Below are positions 5,758 to 7,683 of a stretch of 7,683 nucleotides of DNA, in pieces; position 1 is the stretch's first letter, and each line of letters starts with the position of its first letter. The position numbers and the translations under genes are program-made. Under the pieces are notes generated by a model that was not told the DNA's origin, made no database searches, and saw nothing but the letters and a program-made list of their open reading frames with translations. The DNA is taken from NCBI GenBank assembly GCA_026396945.1, contig JAPLVX010000020.1, positions 1-7,683 on the forward strand. Direction: 5' to 3'. The stretch is from Candidatus Falkowiibacteriota bacterium. Its GTDB lineage: Bacteria > Patescibacteriota > Patescibacteriia > Patescibacteriales > UBA12465.

Positions 5758-6252
5758 TCATTTCTCCTTGGCCAGGCTTATTAATTCTTCAAACGAATTT
5801 CTGGCTTTGCCCTGCTCATTCTTATCGAAGAACAAAAATCCTTTTGGATAAATTTGATAGGAAATTGTTTCCACTTTTGAAATTGATTCAACCCTTACGA
5901 TAACGTCGATGAGCTTGCCAACAGACTCCGGTCCGCCGGGCTGGTTTATCCACTTATGGCTGATTAAAATAAAACTCTTTTCGTTGAGAGTCAGCTCATA
6001 TCGGTAGAACCAATCAAGCTTTACTCTAATTTCACTATCAGTTTCTTTTTCACCGCAAGCCTTGATCAAAGTATCAAGGAGTTCAAATTCTTTAGCGATA
6101 TTGTCGCTCACGAATATTAACGAAGCAATACTATCACCCATGAATACGGGTGATATATTTTTCGTTTGGGAAGAGGCGTTTTTGGAGCCGATCATTAATA
6201 ACAGGCCGAACAACATGGCCGTAAGCATCGAAAATAGAGCTTTGTTTCTCAT
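5758..6252 (-). CDS. Exported protein of unknown function, 164 residues
   Basis: ATG 6252 to TGA 5760-5758. The N-terminus MRNKALFSMLTAMLFGLLLM is a basic start plus hydrophobic stretch, then IGSKNASSQTKN, consistent with a signal peptide cut near NASS or an uncleaved anchor. The rest (about 35-164) is a mixed alpha/beta soluble domain with one Cys (about residue 66, IKACGEKE). Its most distinctive stretches are FILISHKWINQPGGPESVGK and VETISYQIYPKGFLFFD. I do not recognise a family. A good terminator follows. Upstream, a possible promoter (TTGATA at 6341-6336 and TATATC at 6319-6314 on the minus strand) is only a moderate match. The gene holds two perfect internal inverted repeats (6060-6079 and 6132-6155). 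Its neighbours are housekeeping genes and give no functional clue. Confidence 0.75.
   Translation of the reverse strand: MRNKALFSMLTAMLFGLLLMIGSKNASSQTKNISPVFMGDSIASLIFVSDNIAKEFELLDTLIKACGEKETDSEIRVKLDWFYRYELTLNEKSFILISHKWINQPGGPESVGKLIDVIVRVESISKVETISYQIYPKGFLFFDKNEQGKARNSFEELISLAKEK
6060..6079. repeat. Perfect inverted repeat inside the 164-residue gene
   Basis: CCTTGAT (6060-6066) and ATCAAGG (6073-6079) are perfect 7-bp inverted copies around a 6-base centre. It lies within coding sequence, so it may be chance or an mRNA hairpin. Confidence 0.35.
6132..6155. repeat. Perfect 8-bp inverted repeat near the start of the 164-residue gene
   Basis: TATCACCC (6132-6139) and GGGTGATA (6148-6155) are perfect inverted copies around an 8-base loop, about 100-120 bases inside the gene. 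It could form an mRNA hairpin or be a protein-binding site, or be chance. Confidence 0.4.
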
Positions 6253-6392
6253 GTTTATATTATTGGGAGTTAAAATTGTTAAGGTTCATTTTTTGAATCA
6301 GAAATTTGATTAAGATATATATTAAAGACAATAGATATCAAAGATAAAAAATCTGACTTTTAACGTTATCATTTAATTAGCATTTTGTCAAT

Positions 6393-6423
6393 AAAAAATA
6401 ATAGGTCAGATTGCCTATTATTT
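6393..6423 (-). terminator. Rho-independent terminator of gltX
   Basis: A perfect 10-bp stem: AAATAATAGG (6396-6405), an 8-base loop (6406-6413), and CCTATTATTT (6414-6423). On the minus strand it ends in six T. It lies about 43 bp after the gltX stop. The stem is mostly A-T, but the geometry and T-run are good. The remaining gap to 6252 is AT-rich, with no gene seen. Confidence 0.75.
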
Positions 6424-6466
6424 CTTAATTAATATTAAAATAAAATTATTCTTTTATACCAAAAAC

Positions 6467-7683
6467 TTACTTAATCATTTCAATTGCCCGTTTAATTCTC
6501 TTCAAACCAACTTCCTTGCCTAAAGCGCCAGCAATTTCAAACGGTCCGGGACTATTTTTTTGACCGCTTAAAGCGACCCGTAAGGGCCAAAGATAATCCC
6601 CGTTCTTTTTATTATGAGTTTTCAGATAATTAATAATTAATTGTTCTAAGAAGTCTTTATCCCATTGTCTGGGATTTATTACCTCTAGCTCTCGATTTAA
6701 TTCTTCCAAGTTGGACTTAATTATACTCATTTCCAAATCTTTCCATTTCAATAATTCCGCTTTATAACTTGGTTCCAGCCAGATAAACTTACTCAATTCC
6801 GAAACATCGCTGGCACTTATGAGTCGGGCTTGAGTTAAGGCAACGATATTTTTTAGTTGCTTGGTTTTTATGATTTGGCCGCTATTAATAATTTTAAATT
6901 GGCCGCGTCCGACATTTTCTAAAACGTTTTCGTTTATTAAATAGGGCAAACACAGTTCAAGCAGCTCATTTAAATTTTTCTTTCTTAAATAATAGCCGTT
7001 AAAATAATTTAATTTTTCTAAATCAAAAATTGCCGGACTGGCGCCTAAGCCCTCAATGTTGAATTTTTTAACTAACTCCCCAAGAGTATATAACTCTTGA
7101 TCGTCTTTGCCGTGCCAGCCTAGGAGGGCGCAAAAATTAGTAATCGCTTCCGGCAAATAGCCTTTATTTTTATAATCTTCCACAAAGACATCGCCTTGTC
7201 GTTTGCTTAATTTTCCGCCGCCTTTATTTAAAAGCAAGGGGAGATGGATAAATTTCGGTGGGGTCCAACCGAAGGCTTGATAAAGAAGGATATTTTTGGG
7301 GAATGAGGGTAACCATTCTTCGCCGCGCGTCACGTGGGAGATTTGCATTAAATGATCATCAACGATATTGGCGAAGTGATAAGTCGGAACACCATCTGAT
7401 TTTATCAAGACCTGGTCATCTAAATCGGCCGCCTTAAAAATTATTTCACCCCGCAATTCGTCAGATACTTTCACTTCCCCGTCTAGCGGCATTTTTTGTC
7501 TGATTACATATTTGTAGCCATTTTTTATTTTTTCTTCAATAACTTCAGCGCTCAAATCACGGCATAAGCGGTCATAGCGTGGCGCCTGTTTATTGGCTTG
7601 TTGCTCCAGGCGCATTTCCGCTAGTCTGGCTTCACTGCAAAAACAACGATAAGCGCCGCCGCTGGCGATTAAATCTTTAGCGA
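6467..7683 (-). CDS. gltX: Glutamate-tRNA ligase (5' end outside window)
   Basis: Class I aminoacyl-tRNA synthetase that charges tRNA-Glu in the cytoplasm. The frame is open to the right edge, so the internal ATG at 7615 is not the start; 404 residues are visible and about 80-100, including the HIGH motif, are missing. The visible start, DLIASGGAYRCFCSEARLAE, is the conserved GltX region with the CxC of the zinc-binding insert (visible residues 13 and 15). It is followed by PRYDRLCRD with the third Cys (residue 40); where E. coli has CRH, this protein has CRD. The second class I signature is KLSKR (157-161) in GGGKLSKRQGDVFVEDY. SHVTRGEEWLPSFPKN and PPKFIHLPLLL are also family-typical. The C-terminal anticodon-binding helical domain ends with GPFEIAGALGKEVGLKRIKRA. 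Whether it is discriminating or also charges tRNA-Gln cannot be read from this sequence by eye. Confidence 0.96.
   Translation of the reverse strand, partial: AKDLIASGGAYRCFCSEARLAEMRLEQQANKQAPRYDRLCRDLSAEVIEEKIKNGYKYVIRQKMPLDGEVKVSDELRGEIIFKAADLDDQVLIKSDGVPTYHFANIVDDHLMQISHVTRGEEWLPSFPKNILLYQAFGWTPPKFIHLPLLLNKGGGKLSKRQGDVFVEDYKNKGYLPEAITNFCALLGWHGKDDQELYTLGELVKKFNIEGLGASPAIFDLEKLNYFNGYYLRKKNLNELLELCLPYLINENVLENVGRGQFKIINSGQIIKTKQLKNIVALTQARLISASDVSELSKFIWLEPSYKAELLKWKDLEMSIIKSNLEELNRELEVINPRQWDKDFLEQLIINYLKTHNKKNGDYLWPLRVALSGQKNSPGPFEIAGALGKEVGLKRIKRAIEMIK

Noticed and set aside
5589..5903. 104-codon + strand frame over the M23 promoter and the end of the 164-residue gene
   Set aside because: It crosses a terminator hairpin and runs antisense to a better-supported gene; the start is TTG-type with no upstream signals.
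6062..6313. 83-codon + strand frame antisense to the start of the 164-residue gene
   Set aside because: It is the reverse reading of a signal peptide region; no promoter or initiation signal was seen.

Overview
This is an AT-rich bacterial window (roughly 40% GC by eye) with short intergenic gaps and genes that mostly lack Shine-Dalgarno sequences. The surface-protein fragment at the left end carries a GxGPxPPxxG segment that I associate from memory with Candidate Phyla Radiation (Patescibacteria, Parcubacteria-like) exported proteins, so a CPR bacterium is the most likely source; this is inference. TGA is used as a normal stop (alr and the 164-residue gene), which argues against the UGA-recoded Gracilibacteria/Absconditabacteria.

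Layout. Positions 1-3008 (+ strand) form an apparent operon: the C-terminal part of a large secreted or surface protein (start outside the window), alanine racemase (alr), an FtsQ/DivIB-like division protein one base after alr, and a 48-residue single-pass membrane protein two bases after ftsQ. This is a cell-envelope and division block: Alr supplies D-alanine for peptidoglycan and FtsQ scaffolds the septal machinery. A 166-bp gap (3009-3174) follows. It contains a striking 13-6-13 inverted repeat with dif-site geometry, 34 bp before a complete Xer-type tyrosine recombinase gene (3175-4119, +).

A bidirectional terminator (4129-4160) separates this + strand block from a minus-strand block. Reading from the right edge, the minus block holds gltX (glutamate-tRNA ligase, 5' end outside the window), a 164-residue exported protein of unknown function, a coiled-coil plus M23/LytM peptidoglycan hydrolase, and a 61-residue two-helix membrane protein. 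The three complete genes of this block have terminators or promoters of their own, so they look separately transcribed.

Two things stand out. First, the dif-like site, the adjacent xer gene, the switch of gene direction and a change in G/C balance (G slightly above C in alr, C clearly above G in xer) together suggest that the window spans the chromosome replication terminus. Second, the M23 hydrolase gene has its signal peptide in a different reading frame, behind a good extended -10 promoter that would start a leaderless transcript. The gene is therefore frameshifted, decoded by an unusual event, or affected by a sequence error.
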